A DNA stretch of 64,000 bases from Salana multivorans (GTDB lineage Bacteria > Actinomycetota > Actinomycetes > Actinomycetales > Beutenbergiaceae): NCBI RefSeq assembly GCF_003751805.1, contig NZ_RKHQ01000001.1:1054001-1118000 (forward strand). The letters are read 5' to 3'. The translations under genes were made by a program, and so were the position numbers. The notes beneath the pieces were generated by a model that was given only the letters and a program-made list of their open reading frames with translations, searched no databases and was not told the DNA's origin. Shown here piece after piece: positions 17,855-26,301 of this stretch (position 1 is the stretch's first letter; every line of letters begins with the position of its first letter).

Positions 17855-18955
17855 ATGATCGACCCCTACGCCGTGGTGGCGGTCTCGCCGCGCACGTTCA
17901 CCGTCAAGCAGCCGGGCGACGGCGTCCGCAACGTCAAGCGGATCAACCAGTTCATCGACACGGCCTGCATGGTGGGCGCCTGGGAGGGCGCCCCGGTCCG
18001 TCTCGTCGTCATCCCCGAGATGGCGATCCAGGGCATGATCGCAAACACACCGGGCAACCGCGCCCGGGAGAAGCACTTCGCCGTGACGATCCCTGGCCCC
18101 GAGACCGACGAGCTGGCCAAGAAGGCCGTCGAGCTGGACGCCTTCATCGCGGCCGAGCTCTACATGGTCGCCGATCCGGACTTCCCGGACCGCTACTTCA
18201 ACGTCGCGTTCATCATCGACCCGCGCGGCGAGATCGTCTACCGGCGGTACAAGGCGACGAGCGACGCCTACGAGGGCGGCATGCTCGGCAACATGAACCC
18301 GCACGACGTGTGGGACGAGTTCATCGCCAAGCGCGGCGACGGCAGCGTCATGGACGCGATCTTCCCCGTCGCGCGGACGGAGATCGGCAACATCGGCATC
18401 GCCATCTGCCACGAGGGCGTCTACCCGGAGGTGGTGCGCGGGCTCGCGATGAACGGCGCGGAGATCATCATCCGGCCGACCCTCATCGAGCCGGCCGTCC
18501 AGAACGGGATGTGGGAGCTGCAGAACCGCGCCCACGCCATGTTCAACTCGGCGTACGTCGTCGCGCCCAATCTCGGTCCCGAGTACCGCGACGACGGCGG
18601 GGTCCAGGACCTGTTCGGCGGGAACTCGATGATCGTCGGTCCCCGCGGCCAGATCCTCACCCGTCAGCAGGGCTGGACGACGGGCGACTCGTTCGTCACG
18701 ACGACGCTGGACATCGAGGCGCTGCGCCGCGCCCGCGTGGCGAACGGGCTCTACAACCAGTTCAAGGACCTGCGGACCGAGCAGTACCGCGCGATCTACG
18801 ACGAGCCCATCTACCCGAAGAACCAGTACCTCGACGCTCCGCCGAGCGAGGGCTGGCTCGCCCGCGAGGAGCGCACGAGGGCCGGGAACATCGAGCGGCT
18901 CATCGAGCGCGGCGTCCTCACTCCGCCGACCGGGTACCGCGCCCCCGGCGCCTGA
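17855..18955 (+). CDS. Carbon-nitrogen hydrolase (aliphatic amidase/formamidase-like)
   Basis: A 366-residue nitrilase-superfamily enzyme. The Glu-Lys-Cys triad is visible as E55 (VVIPEMAIQG), K133 (RRYKATSD) and C185 (AICHEGVYPEVVRGLA). C-H-E in place of the more common C-Y-D groups it with aliphatic amidases and formamidases. It should hydrolyse an amide to an acid and ammonia in the cytoplasm. The ATG at 17855 follows AAGGAGGA. It lies between a sugar importer and sugar oxidoreductases, so the imported compound may be an amidated sugar or a sugar-acid amide. That role is inference. Confidence 0.85.
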   Translation: MIDPYAVVAVSPRTFTVKQPGDGVRNVKRINQFIDTACMVGAWEGAPVRLVVIPEMAIQGMIANTPGNRAREKHFAVTIPGPETDELAKKAVELDAFIAAELYMVADPDFPDRYFNVAFIIDPRGEIVYRRYKATSDAYEGGMLGNMNPHDVWDEFIAKRGDGSVMDAIFPVARTEIGNIGIAICHEGVYPEVVRGLAMNGAEIIIRPTLIEPAVQNGMWELQNRAHAMFNSAYVVAPNLGPEYRDDGGVQDLFGGNSMIVGPRGQILTRQQGWTTGDSFVTTTLDIEALRRARVANGLYNQFKDLRTEQYRAIYDEPIYPKNQYLDAPPSEGWLAREERTRAGNIERLIERGVLTPPTGYRAPGA

Positions 18956-19012
18956 GCCGGCCACGATCCGACCCCACCGCCCCGTCAACCCGCACCACGA
19001 AGGAGGCCCGAC

Positions 19013-20020
19013 ATGTCACGCAGCAGCCGGACCGGCGACGCGATCCGCGTCGGCGTGCTGGGGTTCGGGCGCTGGGGTCGGACCTGGCTCCCGGTCCTCG
19101 AGGCGGAGCCCGACGTCGAGGTCGTCGCCGTCGCAGGCGGACTGTCCGGCGCGACGGGCCCGTCCGGCGCGTCCTCCCACCCGACGCTGCGTACCGGCGT
19201 GCGCCACGTCGGGCGATGGGAGGACGCGCTGGACGATCTCGACGCCGTCCTCGTCACCCTGCCGGTGCCGCTGCACCTCGCGGCGGCGCGCGAGGCGGCC
19301 GCTCGGGGCCTCCACGTGCTCCTGGAGAAGCCCGCCGTGCTCGCTCGCGGCGAGCTGGCCGCGCTGGAGGACGTCGCGGCGCGCGCCCCCGGGGTCGTCA
19401 TGGTCTGCCAGAACTACCGCGAGCGCCCCTGGGCGCGCCGGGTGCGCGTCGAGCTCACGACGCTAGGGCCGCTCACGCACGTCACGGTCGAGATCGCCCG
19501 ACGGGAGCTCCTCGACGGCGGCCGGGGCGCCCTGGCCCACCCGCTGCTGGACGACCTTGCCATCCACCACGTCGACCTCCTTCGCCACCTCACCGGGCAG
19601 GAGGCCGAGGTGCTGGCCGCCACCAGCTCACGACCGCCGTGGACCAGCTACGACGGCACCCCCGACGCCGCGGCGCTCCTGCGCCTGTCCGGCGGCGCGA
19701 CGGTCGCGATGCACGGCACGTGGGCGGCCCGCGGCCGCGAGACCCCGTACGACGGCGACTGGACGTTCCGGGGCGAGCGCGGGCTCGTCGAGGTGCGCGA
19801 CCTCGCGGTGCTCCGGGACGACCAGGTCGTGGCTCCCGCCCGCGCGGTGACGCCGGGTGTCCACGACGACACCGACCTCGCGGACGTCCTGCGCACGTTC
19901 CTCGCCGGGATCGCGGGGGTGCCCGTGCTGACGGACGTCGCCGAGCACGCCCGCAGCCTCCGACTGCTCCTCGACCTGCGCGACGCCACCGGGTTGCCGC
20001 CCCTGGGGGACGCGACATGA
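19013..20020 (+). CDS. Gfo/Idh/MocA family oxidoreductase
   Basis: A 335-residue NAD(P)-dependent sugar dehydrogenase. The Rossmann motif is GVLGFGRWGRTWLPVLEAEP, the conserved EKP is in LLEKPAV, and the C-terminal domain carries LDDLAIHHVDLLRHLTG, with the His-rich helix of the active site. Such enzymes oxidise or reduce a ring carbon of sugars, inositols or 3-keto-glycosides. A strong AGGAGG precedes the ATG. Its stop overlaps the next start (ATGA), so it is coupled to the LacI regulator. Confidence 0.88.
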   Translation: MSRSSRTGDAIRVGVLGFGRWGRTWLPVLEAEPDVEVVAVAGGLSGATGPSGASSHPTLRTGVRHVGRWEDALDDLDAVLVTLPVPLHLAAAREAAARGLHVLLEKPAVLARGELAALEDVAARAPGVVMVCQNYRERPWARRVRVELTTLGPLTHVTVEIARRELLDGGRGALAHPLLDDLAIHHVDLLRHLTGQEAEVLAATSSRPPWTSYDGTPDAAALLRLSGGATVAMHGTWAARGRETPYDGDWTFRGERGLVEVRDLAVLRDDQVVAPARAVTPGVHDDTDLADVLRTFLAGIAGVPVLTDVAEHARSLRLLLDLRDATGLPPLGDAT

Positions 20021-21111
20021 CCGGGACGACGCACCGCCGCACGTCCGAGCCCGCCGACCGACCGACCGATCCGGCCCGCGCCCCGCGGATGGCCGACGTC
20101 GCCCGCCTCGCCGGGGTGTCGCCGCAGACCGTCTCGCGCGTCATCAACGGCCACCCCAACGTCTCGGCCGAGGTCCGCGAGCGGGTGCAGCAAGCCGTCG
20201 TGGCGCTGCGCTACCGTCGCAACCCGGCCGCCCGCTCACTGGCGACCCGGCGCACGATGAGCCTCGGCGTCGTCACCTACGGCCTGGCGCAGCACGGGCC
20301 GTCCGTCGCCCTGACCGGGATCGCGGACGCCGCGCGCCAGGCCGGCTACACGACGAACCTCGTCGGCCTGGTCGAGCTGGACCGTGCGGCCCTGCGCCGG
20401 GCGCTCGGCCACCTCATGGACGACTACGTCGACGGGATCGTGCTCCTGGCCCCGGTCGACGATGCAGTCCACGCGGTCGCGGGGCTGCACACCGAGGTGC
20501 CGCTCGTCATCTTCGAACCCGGCGCCCCGCCGCGGCCGGCGGGGTTCGCGGCGCACGAGGTGCTCGGAGCCCGGCTCGCGACGCAGCACCTGCTCGACAT
20601 CGGTCACGAGACCGTCCTCCACCTGTCCGGGCCTGCCGGGTGGCTCGCCACGACGGCCCGGATCCGCGGGTGGCGCGAGGCTCTGTCCGATGCGGGTCGG
20701 CACGCCCCCGCACCCGTCGCCACGAGCTGGACGGCGGCGTCCGGGTTCGAGGCTGTCGACCGGGTGATCGCCTCGGGCTCGACCGCCGTCTTCGCGGCCA
20801 ACGACCAGACGGCCCTCGGGCTGATCCGCGGTCTCACCGAGCACGGCGTCCGCGTCCCGGAGGACGTCTCGGTCGTCGGCTTCGACGACTTCCCCGAGTC
20901 GGAGTACTTCTCCCCGCCCCTGACCACCGTGCGCGTCGACTTCGCCGCGCTCGGCCGGCTCGCCGTGCGCAAGCTCCTCGCGCTCATCGAGGGCGAGGAG
21001 GTCAGCGACCCGCTCACCCCACCAACGCTCGTCGTCCGCGCCAGCACGGGAACGCCCCCGGCGACGTCGTCGACCCCACCGATCCCCACCACTCCCAAGG
21101 AGAACCCATGA
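20017..21111 (+). CDS. LacI family regulator
   Basis: A 364-residue repressor. The N-terminal helix-turn-helix ([20 protein letters not shown], about residues 25-45) and hinge region (RRNPAARSLATRR) are followed by a periplasmic-binding-like effector domain ending in VSVVGFDDFPESEYFSPPLT. It is coupled to the upstream dehydrogenase (ATGA overlap) and to the downstream aldo/keto reductase (again ATGA). It is closely similar along its length to the LacI at 24654, so both may recognise the TTGATAGCGCTATCAA palindrome before the importer. Confidence 0.92.
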   Translation: MTGTTHRRTSEPADRPTDPARAPRMADVARLAGVSPQTVSRVINGHPNVSAEVRERVQQAVVALRYRRNPAARSLATRRTMSLGVVTYGLAQHGPSVALTGIADAARQAGYTTNLVGLVELDRAALRRALGHLMDDYVDGIVLLAPVDDAVHAVAGLHTEVPLVIFEPGAPPRPAGFAAHEVLGARLATQHLLDIGHETVLHLSGPAGWLATTARIRGWREALSDAGRHAPAPVATSWTAASGFEAVDRVIASGSTAVFAANDQTALGLIRGLTEHGVRVPEDVSVVGFDDFPESEYFSPPLTTVRVDFAALGRLAVRKLLALIEGEEVSDPLTPPTLVVRASTGTPPATSSTPPIPTTPKENP

Positions 21112-22055
21112 GACCGCTCGGCACCACGGGCCTGACCGTCCCGCCGATCTGCGTCGGCACCAGCGCCCTCGGCAGCTTCCCGGCACAGTACGGCTACGAG
21201 GTCGACGAACGCACGGCGATCGACACGATCCTCGCGGCGCTCGAGCACGGGTTCCCGTTCATCGACACGTCGAACGAGTACGGCGGCGGCGCGAGCGAGC
21301 TGCGGATCGGCCGCGCGATCGCGGAGCACGGCGGCCTGCCGTCCGACGCGCTGGTCGCCACCAAGGTCGACCCGCTCCCCGGCAGCCAGGACTTCTCGGG
21401 CGAGCGGGTACGTCGATCCGTCGAGGAGAGCCGCGAGCGCCTCGGGCTCGACGTGCTGCCGCTCGTCTACCTGCACGACCCGGAGAAGATCACGTTCGAG
21501 GAGGCGACGGGACCCGGCGGCGCGCTCGAGGCGCTGCTGGACCTGCGGGAGGCCGGCGTCATCGGGCACCTCGGCGTCGCGGGCGGACCCATCGAGCTCG
21601 AGCTGGCCTACCTGCGCACCGGCGCGTTCGAGGTGGTCCTCAGCCACAACCGATACACGCTCGTCGACTCCAGCGCCGAGGAGCTGATAGCCGAGTGCGC
21701 CGCGCGCGGCGTCGGGTTCGTGAACGCCGCACCGTTCGGGGGCGGGATGCTCGCGCGCGGGCCGCAGGCAGTGCCGCGATACTGCTACCAGCCGGCCGGC
21801 GAGGAGGTGATCGCCCGCGTCCGCCGCATGGAGCAGGTGTGCGCCGACCACGGCGTCCAGCTCGCCGCGGCCGCGCTGCAGTTCTCCACCCGGGACGACC
21901 GGGTGGCGTCGACGGTGGTCGGGATGTCGTCGCCGGAGCGTCTCGCGCAGGTGCGCGACCTCCTCGAGACACCGATCCCCGACGGGATGTGGTCGGACCT
22001 GGCCGACCTCATCGCCCCCGGCAGGGCGGGCTTCCACCCGGCGGCCGACGGCTGA
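21108..22055 (+). CDS. Aldo/keto reductase, aldose dehydrogenase-like
   Basis: A 315-residue TIM-barrel NAD(P)H enzyme. It begins MRPLGTTGLTVPPICVGTSALG, has the Asp/Tyr catalytic pair in FIDTSNEYGGGASELRIG and a Lys in VATKVDPLPGSQ, and has a His in PLVYLHDP. Overall it resembles D-threo-aldose 1-dehydrogenase or L-fucose dehydrogenase, which oxidise free sugars to lactones. Its ATG overlaps the LacI stop, so it belongs to the same transcript. It fits a step after glycoside or amide cleavage; the actual sugar is unknown. Confidence 0.86.
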   Translation: MRPLGTTGLTVPPICVGTSALGSFPAQYGYEVDERTAIDTILAALEHGFPFIDTSNEYGGGASELRIGRAIAEHGGLPSDALVATKVDPLPGSQDFSGERVRRSVEESRERLGLDVLPLVYLHDPEKITFEEATGPGGALEALLDLREAGVIGHLGVAGGPIELELAYLRTGAFEVVLSHNRYTLVDSSAEELIAECAARGVGFVNAAPFGGGMLARGPQAVPRYCYQPAGEEVIARVRRMEQVCADHGVQLAAAALQFSTRDDRVASTVVGMSSPERLAQVRDLLETPIPDGMWSDLADLIAPGRAGFHPAADG

Positions 22056-22116
22056 GCCGCGTCGGACCGGGCAGCCATGACCAGCACGACATCGCGACCA
22101 AGGAGGGCGTGACGAG

Positions 22117-23769
22117 ATGATCAAGCACACGAAGAGGAAGCCGGAGCCGACCGACGTCGTCATCATCGGCGTCGGAGCAGGCGGCGCGACCGCCGCGAAG
22201 GTGCTCACGGAGGCGGGGCTGCGGGTCGTCGGACTTGAGCGCGGACCGTGGCTCACGCCGGAGCACGCGTCCGGCGACGAGCTCAAGATCCTCAACCGCA
22301 ACTACCTGTGGCAGGACCCCAGGCTGAAGCCGCGCACGTTCCGCGCGAGCGAGTCCGAGCAGGCCGTCGTCACGAACTTCTCCGCGACCCCGCAGGTGGT
22401 CGGCGGCGGAACGACGCACTGGGGCGGGATGGTGCCCCGGATGACGGTCGACGACTTTCGGATGCACTCGCTGCTCGGAGACATCGAGGGGGCGAGCCTC
22501 GTGGACTGGCCGATCACCTACGAGGAGCTCGAGCCGTACTACTCGAGGGTGGAGTGGGAGTTCGGCACGTCGGGGCTGGCCGGCGCCAACCGCTGGGAGG
22601 GGCCGCGCAGCCGCGGCTATCCGACGAAGCCGTCGAACCTCAGCCAGATCGGTCGCGTGTTCGCGACGGCGATGGAGCGGCTGGGGCACAGCACGTTCCC
22701 GATGCCGCAGGGCATGGTGACCGAGCCGTACCGCGGGCGCGAGCCGTTCAGCGAGAACGGGTTCTGGCAGCAGTACCCCGACCCGGGCAGCGGCAAGAGC
22801 TCGACGCTCATCACGTTCGTCCCGGACGCACTCGCCACGGGCCTGTTCGACCTGCGTCCGGACTGCTACGTGCGGGAGATCCTCGTCGGCCGGGATGGCC
22901 GGGCGACCGGCGTGCTCTACCAGGACGCGGACGGGACCGAGCTCGTCCAGGAGGCGAAGGCCGTCATCGTCGCGGGCGGCGGCATCGAGACGCCGCGGCT
23001 GCTGCTCATGTCGACGAGCCAGCAGTTCCCCGACGGGCTCGCCAACTCCTCCGGCATGGTGGGCAGGAACGCGACGTTCCACCAGTACTCGTTCTCGGTG
23101 GGCCTGTTCGACCGGGAGCTGCACGACCCGCTCTACGGCTGGTCGGGTCACTACATGAACCTGTGCTCGTTCGACTTCTACCAGACGGACGAGTCACGGG
23201 GGCACGTGCTCGGCTCGCTCATTTTCCCCTCGATGATCGGCCATCCGATCAACTGGACCTTCCCCGGCAAGCCGACCTGGGGCCAGGCAGCCAAGGACGC
23301 GGACCGCGAGTTCTTCAACCACTCGATGAAGATCGGCGTACTGCTGCACGACCTGCCGGTCGAGAGCAACCGCGTCGATCTCGACCCGGACGTCGTCGAC
23401 GCGTGGGGGCTGCCCGTCGCGCGGATCACCCACACGCCGCACCCGAACGACTACGCCCAGGAGCGCTGGCAGATCGCGAAGAACGGCGAGATCCTCGAGG
23501 CGGCGGGGGCGAGCCGCGTCATCCCGGTCAACATGGAGCGGATCACCGGGAACACCTCGCACGAGCTGGGGACGGCCCGGATGGGGAACGACCCGGCGGC
23601 GTCCGTCGTTGACCGCTGGTGCCGCACCCACGACGTGCCCAACCTCTACGTCTTCGATGCAAGCTTCTTCCCGACGGCCACCGGGATCAACCCGGCGCTG
23701 ACGATCATGGCGAACACGTGGCGGTGCGTCGACCACATGCTCGCCTACGACCGGCGCGGCTGGGCCTGA
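22117..23769 (+). CDS. GMC family FAD-dependent sugar oxidoreductase
   Basis: A 550-residue flavoprotein. The FAD motif is VVIIGVGAGGATAAKVL with the partner Glu in GLERG. The glycine-rich GGGTTHWGGMVPRM is the second flavin loop. The C-terminal catalytic His and Asn pair is in GNTSHELGTARMGNDP and GINPALTIMANTWR. It resembles the large subunit of glucoside 3-dehydrogenase or gluconate 2-dehydrogenase complexes. There is no Tat signal, so it is probably cytoplasmic. The next gene is its likely small subunit. Oxidation of a sugar ring hydroxyl to a keto group is the expected chemistry. Confidence 0.88.
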   Translation: MIKHTKRKPEPTDVVIIGVGAGGATAAKVLTEAGLRVVGLERGPWLTPEHASGDELKILNRNYLWQDPRLKPRTFRASESEQAVVTNFSATPQVVGGGTTHWGGMVPRMTVDDFRMHSLLGDIEGASLVDWPITYEELEPYYSRVEWEFGTSGLAGANRWEGPRSRGYPTKPSNLSQIGRVFATAMERLGHSTFPMPQGMVTEPYRGREPFSENGFWQQYPDPGSGKSSTLITFVPDALATGLFDLRPDCYVREILVGRDGRATGVLYQDADGTELVQEAKAVIVAGGGIETPRLLLMSTSQQFPDGLANSSGMVGRNATFHQYSFSVGLFDRELHDPLYGWSGHYMNLCSFDFYQTDESRGHVLGSLIFPSMIGHPINWTFPGKPTWGQAAKDADREFFNHSMKIGVLLHDLPVESNRVDLDPDVVDAWGLPVARITHTPHPNDYAQERWQIAKNGEILEAAGASRVIPVNMERITGNTSHELGTARMGNDPAASVVDRWCRTHDVPNLYVFDASFFPTATGINPALTIMANTWRCVDHMLAYDRRGWA

Positions 23770-23833
23770 GCACCGGCCCCCCGACGCGCGGACGACGCAT
23801 CCCACGACACGAACGAGACTCCAAGGAGCAACC

Positions 23834-24541
23834 ATGGGACAGGCCGAGTGGGTCACCATCCCGATCTCCGCTGCGGCGGACGACGACCCGATCTTCTTCA
23901 CCGACCACGAGTGGCGCACGGTCGAGGCCGCGACGGCACGCATCATCCCGACCGACCACCACCCGGGCGCCCGGGAGGCCAAGGTGGTCCGATTCATCGA
24001 CCGGATGCTCGCCGGCACGGACTACGTGTTCGCCTCGGCCGACGGCTCCGGCTTCCTGCGGATGACCGGCAGGGACGACGCGGCCTGGGCCGAGCGCATC
24101 GCGCACCGCGGCCGGCTCTACCGCGACGGTGTCGCGGAGCTGGATCGGCTGGCCCGCCAGGAGGGCGAGCGCGACTTCGCCGACCTTGACGACGACGCGC
24201 AGGACCGCGTGCTCGAGCAGCTGTCGGGCGAGCCGAAACCGCAGCCGTACGAGGTGCCGGGCGATGCCACCGGGACGGGCGGGGCGCCGGCGGGGAACCA
24301 GCCGGTGAACGAGGACTTCCTCGAGTTCTTCCCGCTGCTGGTCCTCAACACGCGCCAGGGCTTCTACGCCGATCCCGTCTACGGCGGCAACCTCGACCGG
24401 ATCGGCTGGGGCGTCATCGGGTTCGACGGCCCGCCGTCGCTCAGGAGCACCACCGACGGGAGCTACACGACCGTCCAGTACATGATCCCGGAGGCCACCT
24501 GGCCCTACGAACGTCACCCCGCCGTCCTGCGGTACCGCTGA
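23834..24541 (+). CDS. Gluconate 2-dehydrogenase subunit 3-like protein
   Basis: A 235-residue partner of GMC dehydrogenases. The typical opening FFTDHEWRTVEAATARIIPTD is present, followed by FIDRMLAG and, later, FFPLLVLNTRQGFYADPVYGGN, which matches the subunit 3 family. Family members usually have a Tat signal that exports the complex. Here the N-terminus is short and polar, so the complex is predicted to stay inside the cell. It starts with ATG after AAGGAG, 64 bases behind the GMC gene. Confidence 0.86.
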   Translation: MGQAEWVTIPISAAADDDPIFFTDHEWRTVEAATARIIPTDHHPGAREAKVVRFIDRMLAGTDYVFASADGSGFLRMTGRDDAAWAERIAHRGRLYRDGVAELDRLARQEGERDFADLDDDAQDRVLEQLSGEPKPQPYEVPGDATGTGGAPAGNQPVNEDFLEFFPLLVLNTRQGFYADPVYGGNLDRIGWGVIGFDGPPSLRSTTDGSYTTVQYMIPEATWPYERHPAVLRYR

Positions 24542-24653
24542 GGGTGCGGCTGGACCCGGCGGTGGGATCGCGCGGCACCGTCGGCGCATCCTCCCCTAGG
24601 CTCCCCCACAGGGCGCGCGACCGGCGCGCTCGGCTGATCGAGGGAGTCGAGAC

Positions 24654-25712
24654 GTGGGAGAGCCAGCCGCGCGGACACCCCGGATGGCTGACGTCGCGCG
24701 GCTCGCCGGGGTCTCCGTCCCCACCGTCTCCCGCGTCGTCAACGGCTACACCCACGTGACGCCGGAGGTGCGCGAGCGTGTCCAGCAGGCCATCGCCCAG
24801 CTCCGCTACCGACCGAACTCGGTCGCGCGCGCGCTCGTGACCAACCGGACGAAGCGCCTCGGCGTCATCACGTACGCCCTGTCGGTGACGAGCCCGTCGC
24901 TGGCACTCCTCGGGGTGTCGGAGGAGGCGCGCGCCGCGGGGTACTCGACGAACCTCGTGACGCTCGACTCGGTGAGCCCAGAGAGCGTGCGGTCGGCGCT
25001 GGCGCACCTGGCGGACGACGCGGTCGACGGCGTGATCCTGCTCGCCCCGATGGTCGAGACCACCCACTCGCTGGCCGGGCTCGACCTTCCGATGCCCGTC
25101 GTGTCGTTCGAGCAGGGGGCGACGGGTGCGGACGCCGCCGTCGCGCTGGACGAGGTGCTCGCGGCGCGACTCGGCACCCGGCACCTGCTCGACCTGGGAC
25201 ACGACACGGTCCACTTCGTCCGCGGGCCCGATGGCTGGATGGCCACCGAGGCGCGCGAGCAGGGCTGGCGCCGCGAGCTGACCATCGCTGGCTGCCACGC
25301 GCCGGAGCCGATCCCGTGCGAGGACTGGAGCGTCGCCTCCGGCTACCGCGCGGGGCAGCGGCTGGCGACGACGACGGGCGTGACGGCCGTGCTGGTCTCC
25401 AACGACGCGATGTGCCTCGGCGTCTACAGGGCGCTGGCCGAGGCGGGGCTGCGGGTGCCGGACGACGTCTCGGTCGTGGGATTCGACGACGCTCCCGAGT
25501 CCGCCTACTACCTGCCGCCGCTCACGACGCTACGGCTCGACTTCGAGGCGGCCGGACGCTCGGCGCTCCGACGGCTCCTGCGCATGCTCGGCGACGGAGG
25601 CAGCGACGGCGGGACGGAGGCCGTCGACCCACCGGCCCCGGAGCTGGTGGTGCGATCGTCGACGGCGCCGCCCCGCAGTCACGTCGGCGCGGACTCCGAC
25701 CGGGGCGCGTGA
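24654..25712 (+). CDS. LacI family regulator (second copy in the island)
   Basis: A 352-residue repressor starting with GTG. The HTH is [20 protein letters not shown], and the hinge is RPNSVARALVTNR. The effector domain ends VSVVGFDDAPESAYYLPPLT. It shares sequence throughout with the LacI at 20017 (for example RERVQQA, GYSTNLV/GYTTNLV and VDGVILLAP/VDGIVLLAP), which suggests an old duplication. It has its own 112-base upstream region, so it may be transcribed separately from the catabolic genes. Confidence 0.92.
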   Translation: MGEPAARTPRMADVARLAGVSVPTVSRVVNGYTHVTPEVRERVQQAIAQLRYRPNSVARALVTNRTKRLGVITYALSVTSPSLALLGVSEEARAAGYSTNLVTLDSVSPESVRSALAHLADDAVDGVILLAPMVETTHSLAGLDLPMPVVSFEQGATGADAAVALDEVLAARLGTRHLLDLGHDTVHFVRGPDGWMATEAREQGWRRELTIAGCHAPEPIPCEDWSVASGYRAGQRLATTTGVTAVLVSNDAMCLGVYRALAEAGLRVPDDVSVVGFDDAPESAYYLPPLTTLRLDFEAAGRSALRRLLRMLGDGGSDGGTEAVDPPAPELVVRSSTAPPRSHVGADSDRGA

Positions 25713-25775
25713 CTGGCCGCTTTGTGTGCGCGCGAGTGGGCGGGTAGGCTCTCCCGAGCGGCTCAGGCCGCCCTT

Positions 25776-25867
25776 GGAGACGTCGCATAGTCAGGTCTAG
25801 TGCGCATCCCTGCTAAGGATGTGAGGGTGCAAGCCCTCCGTGGGTTCAAATCCCACCGTCTCCGCCA
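25776..25867 (+). tRNA. tRNA-Ser (anticodon GCT)
   Basis: Acceptor stem GGAGACG pairs with CGTCTCC (25857-25863), followed by discriminator G and encoded CCA. The anticodon stem CATCC/GGATG encloses loop CTGCTAA with anticodon GCT at 25812-25814. A long variable arm (GAGGGTGCAAGCCCTC) marks it as tRNA-Ser. The T loop GTGGGTTCAAATCCCAC is canonical. Confidence 0.97.
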
Positions 25868-25872
25868 TCGCC

Positions 25873-26214
25873 CTAGAGGCAGAACGTGTTGCCCTCGGGG
25901 TCCGTCATGACGGCCCACGCGCCGTTGCTGTCGCTGCGACGCTCGAGGAGTCGCCCGCCCAGCTCCTCGACCCGCGCGATCGCGTCTTCGCGGTCGGCAA
26001 CCTGGCAGTCGAGGTGCACCCGGTCCTGGCGATCCGGGACGGCGCCGGTCCTCTGGAAGAGCAGCCGGACGTGCCCCTCGCCCGGGTCGACCAGCACGAA
26101 CCCGTTGCCGGCGTCCCGCGGGACGCCTCCGACGAGGTGCGCCCAGAACCGGGCCAGGCCCTCGGGGTCGGGCGAGTTGATCGTGACGCAGTCGACGCGG
26201 ACGAACGGGGCCAT
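25873..26214 (-). CDS. VOC/glyoxalase-like protein
   Basis: A 113-residue single-domain protein of the vicinal-oxygen-chelate superfamily. It begins RVDCVTINSPDPEGLARFWAHL, has VHLDCQVADREDAIARVEELG in the middle, and ends AVMTDPEGNTFCL. Conserved His and Glu positions that could bind a metal are present in part. This subgroup (glyoxalase-like domain) is widespread in actinobacteria and mostly of unknown substrate. It converges on the tRNA gene, ending six bases from it. Confidence 0.85.
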   Translation of the reverse strand: MAPFVRVDCVTINSPDPEGLARFWAHLVGGVPRDAGNGFVLVDPGEGHVRLLFQRTGAVPDRQDRVHLDCQVADREDAIARVEELGGRLLERRSDSNGAWAVMTDPEGNTFCL

Positions 26215-26301
26215 GGCGCGAGGCTAGTCCCCCGCACCGGCCCGGCCCCGGGACCAACGTTCCTCCCGCCCCGCCGGACGCCCCCGCCTACAGTGAGCGC
26301 C

